Shown in pieces: positions 27,463-36,002 of a DNA stretch of 64,000 nt. The translations under genes were made by a program, and so were the position numbers. A model generated the notes under the pieces. The model saw only the letters and a list, made by a program, of their open reading frames with translations, was not told the DNA's origin and did no database searches. This DNA comes from Vagococcus teuberi (GTDB lineage Bacteria > Bacillota > Bacilli > Lactobacillales > Vagococcaceae): NCBI RefSeq assembly GCF_001870205.1, contig NZ_CP017267.1:1290501-1354500 (forward strand), given 5' to 3'. The first letter of the stretch is position 1. Each line of letters opens with the position of its first letter.

Positions 27463-28914
27463 AATGGTGACCGCCTATTCATCTGCTTGATCTCTTTTAT
27501 AGCTTGTTTTATCGCCGTCGTTTTTCCTTCGTGTAAGAACAGCACCTTACCAACTGCTGAATCCCTGCTTCGTCCCACTCGTCCTGCAATTTGAATTAAT
27601 GTCGCGCGGTTAAACACACGATGATCCGCACACACCACCATCACAGAAATACAGTGAAAGGTGACACCACGCTCTAAAATCGTAGTGCTCAGTAGTATAT
27701 CAAGCTCACCTCGTCGCATTTTTTCGACAGTTTCTTCTCTTGTTTTAGAGGACGCATAGACAACACCCATTTGTTTGTCCGGCCATCTCTTTTTTAACAC
27801 ATTATAACTATCTAACATCAATGAAATATCAGGAAAAAATACAATCAGTGGATGTGTTTGCTTATCTATTGTTTGAATTAACTTTTTAGGCAGTGTTCCT
27901 TTTCTTAACTGAGTTGACAATTTTGGGCAGTAAAACGTGTTAGGTACAGGCAAATCTCTACCATGAAATCGTCTTGAAACCACACTTCTAGTTGTATTTT
28001 GATAATTTTCTAGATTCTTATTACTCGTTGCAGTCAAAAAAACCATCATTCCCTGTTTTACCAAGGCATTCTTCGTAGCATATTGTAATTCAGCTGAATT
28101 GACATAAGGAAAGGCATCAGCTTCATCAATCACTAAAATATCAAAATAATGAAAAAATCGCATCAATTGATGTGTGGTACAAATAACGAGTGACGCACCA
28201 TCAAATTCCTGTTTAGACTTGCCGTATAACAAATTACTTTTAATTGATGGAAAAGCCGCTTGTAATCGAGGGAATAATTCTAAGCACACGTCTATCCTTG
28301 GCGTAGCGATACCTATTATCTTACCGTCTGTTAAAGCTTTTTCGATTAAGGGAAACAACATTTCTGTTTTCTGTTCACCCTGCTATACAATATCAAAATG
28401 TTTGATTTGATTGTGTCGCTTATCATCAAGTCATTTTTGCTCTTTTCACTCTGCATCTAGTAAATCCCTCATCTCTTCTAGCTACATATCTATCTCGTAT
28501 AAGAATACGTCTTGTTTTTTTCCCCGCACCTGTTACAGCATGGACAAAATGATTGGTTTGATTGTCGTAAGCTGTTAGTAGGTCATTTGCCACACGTTGT
28601 TGTATCTTAGTTAAATCTCCTCTCCATTCACAACACCTCTCTCGTTTAGCTTGTTTTAATTTTCTAGGAATTCGGTAAAGAAACGCGTCACTTTTGACTT
28701 TTCCCATGTTAATACAATACACACAATAGTATCCCGTACTTGTTTGACACTGCGAGCAATGGTTTTCATGACCACATCTTTGACAAACAACAAATTGCCC
28801 ATCAATCGACATCCCCGCTACTTTTTTTATCTGTTTATCATTATCAACTACATGCCTTAATGACTTTGGTATATCGCTTTTAAGTAGTTGTCTGCCATAT
28901 AGTATTTCATCCAT
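27459..28914 (-). pseudogene. comFA: ComFA helicase gene, disrupted by an insertion at the Walker A motif
   Basis: The 5' part starts at 28914 (MDEILYGRQLL), with GGGAGGG upstream. It has the zinc motif CQRCGHENHCSQC with YYCVYC and runs to HFVHAVTGAGK. The 3' part starts directly after this point (TEMLFPLIEKAL) and keeps the helicase motifs IDEADAFP and ITG-type later blocks through IQIAGRVGRSRDS. Between them is an insert of about 150 bp (28368-28518) that shifts the frame and adds a stop. Joined, the parts give roughly 430 residues, the usual ComFA size. ComFA is the ATPase helping single-stranded DNA enter the cell, so this strain should lack a working copy. The 3' frame has no ribosome binding site. 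Confidence 0.88.
28368..28518 (-). other. unidentified insert of about 151 bp inside comFA
   Basis: Deleting these bases rejoins GGTGCGGGGAAA and ACAGAAATG into an intact GAGKTEM Walker A. AAAACA occurs at both junctions and may be a short target duplication, with extra A in the left copy. No long terminal inverted repeats, tRNA-like or intron-like features were seen. It is not repeated elsewhere in the window as far as I could tell. Confidence 0.7.
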
Positions 28915-28950
28915 CTATCATCCCTCCCACAAATAAAATACGCAATAGAC

Positions 28951-28979
28951 TAGTGACGAACTGCCAAATAGACTATAAT
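28951..28979 (+). promoter_or_regulatory. candidate promoter of the hydrolase gene
   Basis: TATAAT (28974-28979) with a weak -35 (TAGTGA, 28951-28956) 17 bp upstream lies about 30 bases before the ATG. Confidence 0.45.
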
Positions 28980-29011
28980 GAGAATAAGTTATTTACGGAA
29001 AGGATATCATT

Positions 29012-29935
29012 ATGAAGAAAACATTTGTTATTGAATCTTTAGATGGAAACACTGATTTAAATGGGATAGTTTGGTACCCATCAACGAAAAAACCTAAGGC
29101 AATTTTGCAAATTGTTCATGGCATGGCTGAATATATCGAGCGATATGCCCCACTTGCAGAATATTTAGCTTCACATAATATCCTTGTCATTGGTCACGAT
29201 CACTTAGGTCATGGTGAATCAGTTGATATGGATGATCCTTTACATGGATTTTTCTGTGAGGGCGATAGTGCCTCTATCGTGGTGGAAGATACCTTCCAAA
29301 TTACTCAATACGCTAAAAGTCGTTACCCTGATACACCTTTATTTATTTTAGGGCACAGCATGGGATCATTTGTAGTGCGAAATTACTTAAAAAAATATTC
29401 CCATCTAGTAAAAGGTGCTATCTTAATGGGAACTACAAGCAGACGAAATAATGTTAAAATGGCATTGAAATTAGCTAAAGGATTAAATACAGTCTCTCCT
29501 AGAACGAAAAATCCGGCCTTAGATAAATTAATGTTTGGCTCATACAACCAATCATTTAAACCAGCTCACTCACCTTATAGTTGGTTATCAAAAAATCCGG
29601 AAAATGTTGAAAACTACGAAAAAGATGACCGATGTGGCTTTATTTTCACCAATAACGGCTACTACACTCTTTTAAGTTTAGTTCACGGTGCCACAAAAAA
29701 ACATTGGTACAATACGATTCAACGTGACTTACCTATTTTAATTATAAGCGGAGAAAAAGATCCAGTTGGAAACTATGGTAAAGGACCTAGAAAAGTCGCA
29801 CTTGAATTAAGTGACAACTATTTTAAAGACGTAACACTTCGTCTATATCATGACTTACGACATGAAATACTGAATGAAAAAGAATCCCTTGATGTCACAC
29901 TAGACATTTATGATTGGGTGTCTCACAGACTATAG
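29012..29935 (+). CDS. alpha/beta hydrolase, lysophospholipase/monoacylglycerol lipase-like
   Basis: The 307-residue protein has the serine-hydrolase fold of the Hydrolase_4 group. Features are the oxyanion motif HGMAEYIERYAPLAEYLA, the nucleophile elbow LGHSMGSFVVRNYL (Ser about residue 117), the acid in ISGEKDPVGNYGKG and the likely catalytic His in LRHEILNEKE near the end. There is no signal peptide. Relatives hydrolyse monoacylglycerols or lysophospholipids, but the true substrate is unknown. AAAGGA precedes the ATG. It is transcribed away from comFA. Confidence 0.86.
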   Translation: MKKTFVIESLDGNTDLNGIVWYPSTKKPKAILQIVHGMAEYIERYAPLAEYLASHNILVIGHDHLGHGESVDMDDPLHGFFCEGDSASIVVEDTFQITQYAKSRYPDTPLFILGHSMGSFVVRNYLKKYSHLVKGAILMGTTSRRNNVKMALKLAKGLNTVSPRTKNPALDKLMFGSYNQSFKPAHSPYSWLSKNPENVENYEKDDRCGFIFTNNGYYTLLSLVHGATKKHWYNTIQRDLPILIISGEKDPVGNYGKGPRKVALELSDNYFKDVTLRLYHDLRHEILNEKESLDVTLDIYDWVSHRL

Positions 29936-29939
29936 AAAA

Positions 29940-29971
29940 AAGCATGAAGCGTTTATTACCGCCTCATGCTT
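29940..29971. terminator. bidirectional terminator between hydrolase and lipoprotein genes
   Basis: AAGCATGA (29940-29947) pairs with TCATGCTT (29964-29971), flanked by an A-run and a T-run. Confidence 0.85.
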
Positions 29972-29976
29972 TTTTA

Positions 29977-30531
29977 TTATTCTTTTTCTTTAAAGGTTGA
30001 TAAAATATCATTTAACCCTTGAATGTTTTTTTCTGTTGGGTTTGCTTCGCTCGTCCATGCCCCTAAATTAATAAAATAATCTGGTGTTTCGATTAAATAT
30101 ATACGATACGTCAACACACGGTCTTTTGCGTCTTTCATTTCGACTCCAAGATAATACGTTTCTAAATCATTCAACGTTTTTTTCTCAGGCTCTACCACAA
30201 TAGTGGCTTTTGATTCACTTAACTTTTTCAAATAATCATTTTTATAATCATCTAGTGACTTATCTTTCTTTTCTTCAAATCCTGCAGACATAAATGACTT
30301 TGAATCTTTATTTCCAACTAAAAAAGCAATCGACTTATCACTATTTGGAAATTTACGCCAGCCATCAAGCATGTTAAACTGATACTGATGATGATCATAT
30401 TCTAGTGTGTAAACAAGTTTATCATCCTTTTTATCCGTTGATTCACTTGTCGAACTACTATTAGTGGATGTACAGGCACTTAAGACGAAAGTTAAAACCA
30501 ATATAAGTAACCCTATTCGTTTTTTTTGCAT
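29977..30531 (-). CDS. lipoprotein of unknown function
   Basis: The ATG at 30531 follows AAAGGAG and gives 184 residues. The signal peptide MQKKRIGLLILVLTFVLSAC ends in lipobox LSAC. A serine- and threonine-rich linker follows (STNSSSTSESTDKK), and then a globular domain of about 140 residues with DGWRKFP and a C-terminal helix (GLNDILSTFKEKE). The layout resembles PsbP-like surface lipoproteins, but I cannot name a function. It is divergent from yigZ. Confidence 0.78.
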   Translation of the reverse strand: MQKKRIGLLILVLTFVLSACTSTNSSSTSESTDKKDDKLVYTLEYDHHQYQFNMLDGWRKFPNSDKSIAFLVGNKDSKSFMSAGFEEKKDKSLDDYKNDYLKKLSESKATIVVEPEKKTLNDLETYYLGVEMKDAKDRVLTYRIYLIETPDYFINLGAWTSEANPTEKNIQGLNDILSTFKEKE

Positions 30532-30581
30532 AACCATTCTCCTTTTTAACACATATTACTAATAACTTTGGGGGTTTAAAG

Positions 30582-31226
30582 ATGCTATCAAATTACTATA
30601 CCATAAAACAAGACGGTGATTATGAAATCGTCATAAAAAAATCATCCTTTATTTGTCATTTAAGACGCATTAACAATGAAGATGAAGCAAAAGAACACAT
30701 ACAACAAATAAAAAAAGAGCATTGGAAAGCCAATCACAATTGCGTGGCTTATGTTTTAGGCGACAATCAGGAAATTCAACGTTCAAGTGACGATGGTGAG
30801 CCAAGTGGTACAGCAGGTGTCCCAATGCTTGAAGTCCTTAAAATTAAAGAGCTACGTAACGTGTTAGCAGTTGTAACACGTTACTTTGGTGGAACAAAAC
30901 TTGGTGCTGGTGGCTTAATTCGTGCGTATAGTTCTTCTGTTTCCGAAGCCATTGAACACGTAGGTCTTGTCGAAGGAAAACTCCAACAAGAAATGATTAT
31001 TACGGTGGATTATTCCTCTCACGGAAAATTAGAACACTTTTTAAGTAATCACCCTGAGTACACTCTATGTAACACACAATTTAGCGATACTGTGACTCTA
31101 TACATTATGATTGATGAAAAAAATGTTCAACTGTTTGAAGAAAAATTAACTAATTTACTTAATGCTCAATATTCATCCCAAAAAGGGAGACTTGATTATT
31201 TTGAGATGCCAATAAATAAATCCTAG
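30582..31226 (+). CDS. yigZ: YigZ/IMPACT family protein
   Basis: The 214-residue protein has the N-terminal UPF0029 (IMPACT) domain with KKSSFICHLRR, SSDDGEPSGTAGVPMLEVL and VVTRYFGGTKLGAGGLIRAY, followed by a ferredoxin-like C-terminal domain (about residues 140-205). Eukaryotic IMPACT inhibits the translation kinase GCN2. The bacterial role is not settled and ribosome- or RNA-linked functions have been suggested. The gene is a single unit with a terminator at its stop. Confidence 0.92.
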   Translation: MLSNYYTIKQDGDYEIVIKKSSFICHLRRINNEDEAKEHIQQIKKEHWKANHNCVAYVLGDNQEIQRSSDDGEPSGTAGVPMLEVLKIKELRNVLAVVTRYFGGTKLGAGGLIRAYSSSVSEAIEHVGLVEGKLQQEMIITVDYSSHGKLEHFLSNHPEYTLCNTQFSDTVTLYIMIDEKNVQLFEEKLTNLLNAQYSSQKGRLDYFEMPINKS

Positions 31227-31246
31227 AGTCTATTTCTCCAGGATTT
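31218..31246 (+). terminator. terminator after yigZ
   Basis: An imperfect stem (31218-31228 with 31236-31246) encloses the yigZ stop and is followed by ATTTTTATTTTT. It may also serve the converging GntR gene. Confidence 0.75.
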
Positions 31247-31250
31247 ATTT

Positions 31251-31958
31251 TTATTTTTCTAAGTAAAATTCAAATCGTTCACCTGCATACTGGCTTCGCA
31301 CGTATTCAAACGGTGTCCCATTGTCAAAGTAAGACACTTGGCGTAAACGCAATACCGCATCGCCTTTTTTAAGCTCTAAGTAATGCGCAATTTTTTCTGA
31401 TGCATTGAGTGCCGATATTGTTTGAGACGATTTACCAATCACATGATGCCCTTGACTAGCCAGTACGTTATAAAGCGAGCGTGTTATCTCTTCTTTACTA
31501 AAATCCTCAATCAAATGATGGGGAATACTGGCTACTTCAAAGCAAATCGGAATATCATCTGAATAACGAATTCGCTCCATCTTCAATATTTTTTGATCTT
31601 TTGTTAAACCTAATTTTTCCATCTCGCTAGAACTAGGTGCAGTGACAAAATAAGATAATGTTTGGCTTGATGGTTTGCTTCCTTGCGAGCGTACGATATC
31701 TGAAAAGCTTGTTGTTCCAATCATCGTCTCTTGAACTTTTTGTCTAGCTATATAAGTTCCTGAGCCAATTTTTCGCTCTAATATCCCCTCATCTGCTAAC
31801 GTTTGGATAGCTTGTCGAAGTGTCATGCGACTGACACCAAATACTTCAGATAATTCCCTCTCAGAAGGTAATCTGTCCCCAATCTTCCAGATACCGTCTT
31901 CAATTTCTTGTTTAATTTTATCATGTATCTGAATATAAACAGGCAACTTTGGAGTCAT
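31251..31958 (-). CDS. GntR/HutC family transcriptional regulator
   Basis: The 235-residue protein has an N-terminal winged helix (residues 1-68, with RLPSERELSEVFGVSRMTLR as the recognition part) and a C-terminal UTRA effector domain (about 90-235). The overall pattern is close to NagR/YvoA, which senses amino-sugar phosphates, but UTRA domains accept many ligands. No sugar genes adjoin it, so its regulon is elsewhere or unclear. A consensus promoter lies 32 bases upstream. Confidence 0.88.
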   Translation of the reverse strand: MTPKLPVYIQIHDKIKQEIEDGIWKIGDRLPSERELSEVFGVSRMTLRQAIQTLADEGILERKIGSGTYIARQKVQETMIGTTSFSDIVRSQGSKPSSQTLSYFVTAPSSSEMEKLGLTKDQKILKMERIRYSDDIPICFEVASIPHHLIEDFSKEEITRSLYNVLASQGHHVIGKSSQTISALNASEKIAHYLELKKGDAVLRLRQVSYFDNGTPFEYVRSQYAGERFEFYLEK

Positions 31959-31989
31959 TCATTCACGTCCTTTTAATTTCATTACCTTT

Positions 31990-32018
31990 ATTATAGCGAT
32001 TTTTATAATTAATGACAA
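31990..32018 (-). promoter_or_regulatory. promoter of the GntR regulator gene
   Basis: TTGTCA (32018-32013) and TATAAT (31995-31990) with a 17-bp spacer. Confidence 0.75.
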
Positions 32019-32049
32019 CACCATTAGATAACAACTCTTATAAACAAAA

Positions 32050-32075
32050 AAAGGCATAGATTTCTCTACACCTTT
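32050..32075 (-). terminator. terminator of the small gene at 32094
   Basis: An 11-bp stem with two G-U pairs (32065-32075 with 32050-32060) is followed by seven U leftward. Confidence 0.85.
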
Positions 32076-32093
32076 GTATAACTTGTAATTATC

Positions 32094-32285
32094 TTAATAA
32101 CGATTTTTTGCACGCCATTTACGATGACTTTGTTTCAACTTATCAGATTTACTAGGCTCAACAAATTCCTTTGTTGGAAATACCATTTGAGCTTTGTCTT
32201 TAATATTTTCTACTACTTCATTACTTGTCAAAATGTCACGATACTCTAAAATTTGAGATACTAATTTTTCAGATAATTCGCTCAT
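32094..32285 (-). CDS. small basic-tailed protein of unknown function
   Basis: This 63-residue protein (MSELSEKLVSQILEYRDILT and on) has a helical N-terminal half and a basic C-terminus (KLKQSHRKWRAKNRY). AAAGGAG lies nine bases before the ATG and a strong terminator follows the stop, both supporting a real gene. I recognise no family. A basic tail of this kind could bind nucleic acid, but that is only a guess. Confidence 0.7.
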   Translation of the reverse strand: MSELSEKLVSQILEYRDILTSNEVVENIKDKAQMVFPTKEFVEPSKSDKLKQSHRKWRAKNRY

Positions 32286-32358
32286 GTGATTAAATCTCCT
32301 TTATAATTAATTTTCTATCATATATATGTATCATACCACAAAAGAAAATAAAAAAAAA

Positions 32359-32384
32359 ATCTAACACCGACATCAGCGTTAGAT
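32359..32384 (-). terminator. terminator of the tRNA-Tyr/tRNA-Gln operon
   Basis: A 9-bp stem (32376-32384 with 32359-32367) with a nine-U tail lies four bases after the end of tRNA-Gln. Confidence 0.9.
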
Positions 32385-32388
32385 AATA

Positions 32389-32460
32389 CTGGGCTAGCTG
32401 GATTCGAACCAACGAGTGACGGAGTCAAAGTCCGTTGCCTTACCGCTTGGCTATAGCCCA
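32389..32460 (-). tRNA. tRNA-Gln (anticodon TTG)
   Basis: The 72-base cloverleaf has acceptor TGGGCTA/TAGCCCA, anticodon stem ACGGA/TCCGT with loop CTTTGAC, T-loop GGTTCGAATCC and discriminator G. CCA is not encoded. It is the second gene of a two-tRNA unit. Confidence 0.97.
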
Positions 32461-32465
32461 ATAAA

Positions 32466-32546
32466 TGGAGGGGGGCAGATTCGAACTGCCGAACCCGAAG
32501 GAGCGGATTTACAGTCCGCCGCGTTTAGCCACTTCGCTACCCCTCC
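32466..32546 (-). tRNA. tRNA-Tyr (anticodon GTA)
   Basis: The 81-base class II cloverleaf has acceptor GGAGGGG/CCCCTCC, anticodon loop CTGTAAA, a long variable arm and T-loop GTTCGAATC. CCA is not encoded. It is transcribed just before tRNA-Gln. Confidence 0.97.
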
Positions 32547-32578
32547 GTATCAATCAAGGTTAATTACCCGACTTCCAT

Positions 32579-32607
32579 ATAATAACGAATTTCAAAAAAA
32601 AAATCAA
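32579..32607 (-). promoter_or_regulatory. promoter of the tRNA operon
   Basis: TTGATT (32607-32602) and TATTAT (32584-32579) with a 17-bp spacer lie 32 bases before tRNA-Tyr. Confidence 0.65.
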
Positions 32608-32624
32608 GTACTTTTTTAAATTTT

Positions 32625-32837
32625 TTAATTATTTAAATTCCAATGTTTCAAAACTTCTTCATACGCATCATCTTGTGACTTAAATACTCCAAGGATGCCA
32701 TCTGTTGTTTCTACTTGAAATTTTTCATCAGCAGTTTTAGCTACTTTACCAATCACTTTTTTACCAATTAATAACTCATCGTGACCGTTTACTTCTTTAA
32801 TTTCAACTTCAACAGGTTTATTTTTTTTCATATCCAT
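32625..32837 (-). CDS. DUF2969 family small protein
   Basis: This 70-residue protein (MDMKKNKPVEVEIKEVNGHD and on) has an N-terminal charged strand region with LLIGKKVIGKVA, a central strand, and a C-terminal helix (QDDAYEEVLKHWNLN). It matches the small DUF2969 proteins of Lactobacillales, whose function is unknown. GAAGGG lies before the first ATG. An ATG two codons later is also possible. Confidence 0.78.
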   Translation of the reverse strand: MDMKKNKPVEVEIKEVNGHDELLIGKKVIGKVAKTADEKFQVETTDGILGVFKSQDDAYEEVLKHWNLNN

Positions 32838-32898
32838 CCCGTCCCTTCACACATCGAACTTATATAGAATAACATATTATTTTCGGTTTGTTAAGAGA

Positions 32899-32924
32899 AA
32901 AGAGAAGCTTTTTAGCTTCTCTTT
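32899..32924 (-). terminator. terminator of the liv-acuB operon
   Basis: AGAGAAGCT and its complement (32901-32909 with 32914-32922) make a stem with a U-rich tail leftward. The acuB stop lies inside. Confidence 0.85.
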
Positions 32925-33562
32925 GTTTCTAAACACAGCAACCAATCATAATTGTTTGATTCTAACGTATTTTTTAGTTTTTCTGAACCTTTTTCAACAA
33001 TTTGTATCACAATAATCACGTCACTTTGTTTTCTGTAAACCACAATTTGTACGATATTAAACTGATTTTCTGCTAATACTTTAGTTAAATCAGCCAACAC
33101 ACCTGGATGATCGTCTTTAATCGAAACAGCCACCCGTGTGCCATCTTCTCCGTATCCTGTAATCGCTAGGAAAGCATCAAACGCGTCGGTACTTGTGATA
33201 ATCCCTTTAATAATATTTTTATCATCAATGACTGGTAATACACCGATATTGTGCTCACGCATAATTTTGATGGCTTCTTCAATAAACTCATCGGCCTTGA
33301 TAGTGTGAACGTCTTTAATCATCACATCAGCTACAGTCATTTTATTTAACAAGTAATTCACTTCATATACACTTAAGCTGGTTGCTTTTGACGGCATTGC
33401 TTCTTGAATTGTTCCTTCAGTGACCAATCCAACTAATTGATCATCTTTTACAACTGGCAAACGGTGAATGTTTTTTTGTTTCATTAAGTCCATCGCTTGA
33501 AAAACAGGTGTTTCAGGGGAAATCGTAATCACTTTTGTTGACATATAGTCTTTTACTAACAT
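32912..33562 (-). CDS. acuB: CBS-ACT domain protein, AcuB-like
   Basis: The 216-residue protein has two CBS domains (about residues 1-60, MLVKDYMSTKVITISPETPV, and 75-130) followed by an ACT domain (about 137-216, RVAVSIKDDHPGVLADLTKV). CBS pairs bind adenine nucleotides and ACT domains bind amino acids. The gene lies four bases after livF, so it is probably the last gene of the branched-chain amino acid transport operon. A role in sensing amino acids or energy state for this transporter is an inference from position. Confidence 0.88.
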   Translation of the reverse strand: MLVKDYMSTKVITISPETPVFQAMDLMKQKNIHRLPVVKDDQLVGLVTEGTIQEAMPSKATSLSVYEVNYLLNKMTVADVMIKDVHTIKADEFIEEAIKIMREHNIGVLPVIDDKNIIKGIITSTDAFDAFLAITGYGEDGTRVAVSIKDDHPGVLADLTKVLAENQFNIVQIVVYRKQSDVIIVIQIVEKGSEKLKNTLESNNYDWLLCLETKRS

Positions 33563-33566
33563 AACA

Positions 33567-34271
33567 CTATCCTCCTAAATATGCTTTCTGTACTTCATCA
33601 CTCTCTAATAACTCTTTACCGCTTCCTTTAAGCACAACTTGACCTGTTTCTAATACATACCCTCTATCAGAAAGTTTCAACGCCATATTGGCATTTTGTT
33701 CGATCAAAAGAATGGTTGTTCCTTGCTTATTGATACGTTCGATAATATTAAAAATCTCACGGATAAAAATTGGCGCTAGTCCCATTGATGGTTCGTCAAG
33801 TAAAAGTAAATCAGGTTTCGTCATCAACGCTCGCCCCATAGCAAGCATTTGTTGTTCTCCACCTGAAAGTGTTGCGGCATCTTGTTTTAATCTTTCTTTC
33901 AATATAGGGAATGTCTCAAAAATATAATCTAAAATTTCTTTTTTCTCATCATGATTATTATGAATAAAGCCACCAAGCTCCAAGTTCTCCATAACCGTCA
34001 TCCCCGCAAAAATATGACGACCTTCTGGCACTTGGACTAAACCACTTTTTACAATAGCCGGAGCTGATTTTTTCGTTAGATCTTCATTATTAAATATCAT
34101 CGAACCACCTGAAGGTTTTACTAAACCTGATAAACTTTTTAAAATAGTCGTTTTACCAGCTCCGTTAGCCCCAATTAAACTGACGATTTCACCCTTATTT
34201 ACTTCAAAAGACACATCTTTTACTGCCTGAATCATGCCATAATGCACCGATAAATTTTCAACTTTTAACAT
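33567..34271 (-). CDS. livF: branched-chain amino acid ABC transporter ATPase LivF
   Basis: The 234-residue ATPase has Walker A GANGAGKT (about residues 35-42), signature LSGGEQQML, Walker B LLLDEPSMGLAP and the switch His in LIEQNA-type context. The GLAP sequence after Walker B and the short length are typical of LivF. It pairs with LivG on the inner face of the LivHM channel. Its ATG overlaps the livG stop by one base. Confidence 0.94.
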   Translation of the reverse strand: MLKVENLSVHYGMIQAVKDVSFEVNKGEIVSLIGANGAGKTTILKSLSGLVKPSGGSMIFNNEDLTKKSAPAIVKSGLVQVPEGRHIFAGMTVMENLELGGFIHNNHDEKKEILDYIFETFPILKERLKQDAATLSGGEQQMLAMGRALMTKPDLLLLDEPSMGLAPIFIREIFNIIERINKQGTTILLIEQNANMALKLSDRGYVLETGQVVLKGSGKELLESDEVQKAYLGG

Positions 34272-35047
34272 TACTCTTCACCACCTAAATACGCCTGAAT
34301 AACGCGTTTGTTTTGCTTAATTTCTTCTGGTGTTCCAGAGGAAATTAACGCACCATACTCTAATACATAAAGTCTTTCACAGACTTCCATAACTAAGGAC
34401 ATGTCATGTTCAATCAAGACAATGGTCAACCCAAATTCCTTTTGAATGCGTTTGATTAACTGGGTTAATTCTTCTGTTTCCTGAGGGTTCATACCAGCAG
34501 CTGGTTCATCTAAAAATAAAATGCTCGGTTTTGTTGCTAAAGCGCGGACAATTTCCAAACGACGCTGTTCCCCATAAGGTAAATTTTTCGCTAAATTATC
34601 TTTCTTGTCTTCTAATTCAAATAGACCTAATAATTTCGTTGCTTCTTCTCTCATTTTATCTTCTTTTTTATAAAAAGAAGGCAACCGTAACATGCTAGAT
34701 AACACACTTTCTTTAGCATTGGCGGTCATTGCAATCAAAACATTATCCAGAACACTCAAATCTTTAAACAAGCGAATATTCTGAAATGTTCGACTGATAC
34801 CTAGTTGAGCTATTTTGAAAGGAGCAATCCCGTTTAATTTAGTTGTTTTGCCATCATGAGTTAACTCAATCGTACCTGAACTTGGTTCATAAACACCTGT
34901 AATCAAGTTAAAAAGGGTTGTTTTCCCCGCTCCATTTGGACCAATTAAGCCGATTAATTCATTGTCACCAAAGTGCAAATTCAAGTCTTGAATAGCGGCT
35001 AACCCACCGAAGTTTTTTGTTAAATGACTAATATTCAACTCAGACAT
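34271..35047 (-). CDS. livG: branched-chain amino acid ABC transporter ATPase LivG
   Basis: The 258-residue ATPase has Walker A GPNGAGKTTLFN, the LivG-type signature LPYGEQRRLEI (in place of LSGGQ), Walker B LFLDEPAAGMNP and switch VLIEHDMSLVM. These variants separate LivG from LivF. It overlaps livM at its 5' end by eight bases, indicating translational coupling. Confidence 0.95.
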   Translation of the reverse strand: MSELNISHLTKNFGGLAAIQDLNLHFGDNELIGLIGPNGAGKTTLFNLITGVYEPSSGTIELTHDGKTTKLNGIAPFKIAQLGISRTFQNIRLFKDLSVLDNVLIAMTANAKESVLSSMLRLPSFYKKEDKMREEATKLLGLFELEDKKDNLAKNLPYGEQRRLEIVRALATKPSILFLDEPAAGMNPQETEELTQLIKRIQKEFGLTIVLIEHDMSLVMEVCERLYVLEYGALISSGTPEEIKQNKRVIQAYLGGEE

Positions 35048-35993
35048 GTTGTTTTCCTCCTTTGCTTAGAAGTTTTTTCACTGAAAACTCTTTTGTTCCT
35101 AATAAACCAGAAGGTTTGAAAATCATGATGATAACTAGAGCAAACGCATAAATTATCATACGAATGGCACCAAAATCTTGTAGATACATATTCAATACAC
35201 CAAGTAAAACGGCCGCTACAACAGTTCCTGTCATGCTTCCAACTCCACCAAATACCACGATGATTAGAATATCAATTGATTTCATAAAATCAAAGTTCCC
35301 TGGCACAATCGTTTGAACATAGCTTGAATACATACCACCAGCTACAGCTGCAGTCATCGCACCAATCACGAAAGCGACAACTTTATATTTTGTCACATTC
35401 ACACCCATTGATTCCGCTGCAATTAAATTCTCACGAACAGATAACGTCGCGCGTCCTGCTGCACTATGAATATAATTTGTCACTAAAATTAACGTAATAC
35501 ACACAAACAAGTAAACCATTGACCACGTAACAAATGGCGGAATACCAAATAATCCAGCTGGACCATTTGTAATGTGATCCATATTCATAATTAATGAGCG
35601 GATAATCTCAGAAACTCCAAGTGTTGCAATCGCTAAATAATCACCTGACAAACGCAGTGTTGGGATACCAACTAAAAGTGCCACAATTCCCGATAGAATA
35701 CAACCAAGAGCTAATCCGGATAGAAAGCCAACAATAGTTGGAATTTTTAATGTCATAATCGCCGTTGTGTAAGCACCGATTGCCATAAACCCAGCATGAC
35801 CTAAAGAAAACTGACCAGAAATACCAATAACTAAGTTTAGTCCAACAGCTAATATGATATTAATGCCAATCATGACGAGTGTTGTTTCGATAACAGGTGA
35901 CATCAATCCAGTTGAGTAAGTTGTTGCCAAAATGGCAAAAACAACGACCATTATTGCTAACCAAATACCATTTATTTTCAATCGTTCTTTCAT
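35040..35993 (-). CDS. livM: branched-chain amino acid ABC transporter permease LivM
   Basis: The ATG at 35993 (MKERLKINGIWLA) follows AGGTG and gives 317 residues with about nine membrane helices. Family motifs are LGHAGFMAIGAYTTAI near residue 65 and GGVGSMTGTVVAAVLLG (EAA-like loop region) near 250. LivM and LivH form the membrane channel for leucine, isoleucine and valine. Confidence 0.94.
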   Translation of the reverse strand: MKERLKINGIWLAIMVVVFAILATTYSTGLMSPVIETTLVMIGINIILAVGLNLVIGISGQFSLGHAGFMAIGAYTTAIMTLKIPTIVGFLSGLALGCILSGIVALLVGIPTLRLSGDYLAIATLGVSEIIRSLIMNMDHITNGPAGLFGIPPFVTWSMVYLFVCITLILVTNYIHSAAGRATLSVRENLIAAESMGVNVTKYKVVAFVIGAMTAAVAGGMYSSYVQTIVPGNFDFMKSIDILIIVVFGGVGSMTGTVVAAVLLGVLNMYLQDFGAIRMIIYAFALVIIMIFKPSGLLGTKEFSVKKLLSKGGKQHV

Positions 35994-36002
35994 TGTTATC
36001 AC

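Noticed and set aside
28368-28518. comFA insert as a group II intron or classical IS
   Set aside because: Too short, lacks intron domain V and 5' consensus, has no transposase frame and no evident terminal inverted repeats.
31959-32093. Operator for self-regulation of the GntR protein
   Set aside because: No clear palindrome of the usual GntR/HutC type was found around its promoter.
32416-32619. 67-codon ORF on the plus strand
   Set aside because: It lies antisense over tRNA-Gln and tRNA-Tyr and has no ribosome binding site.
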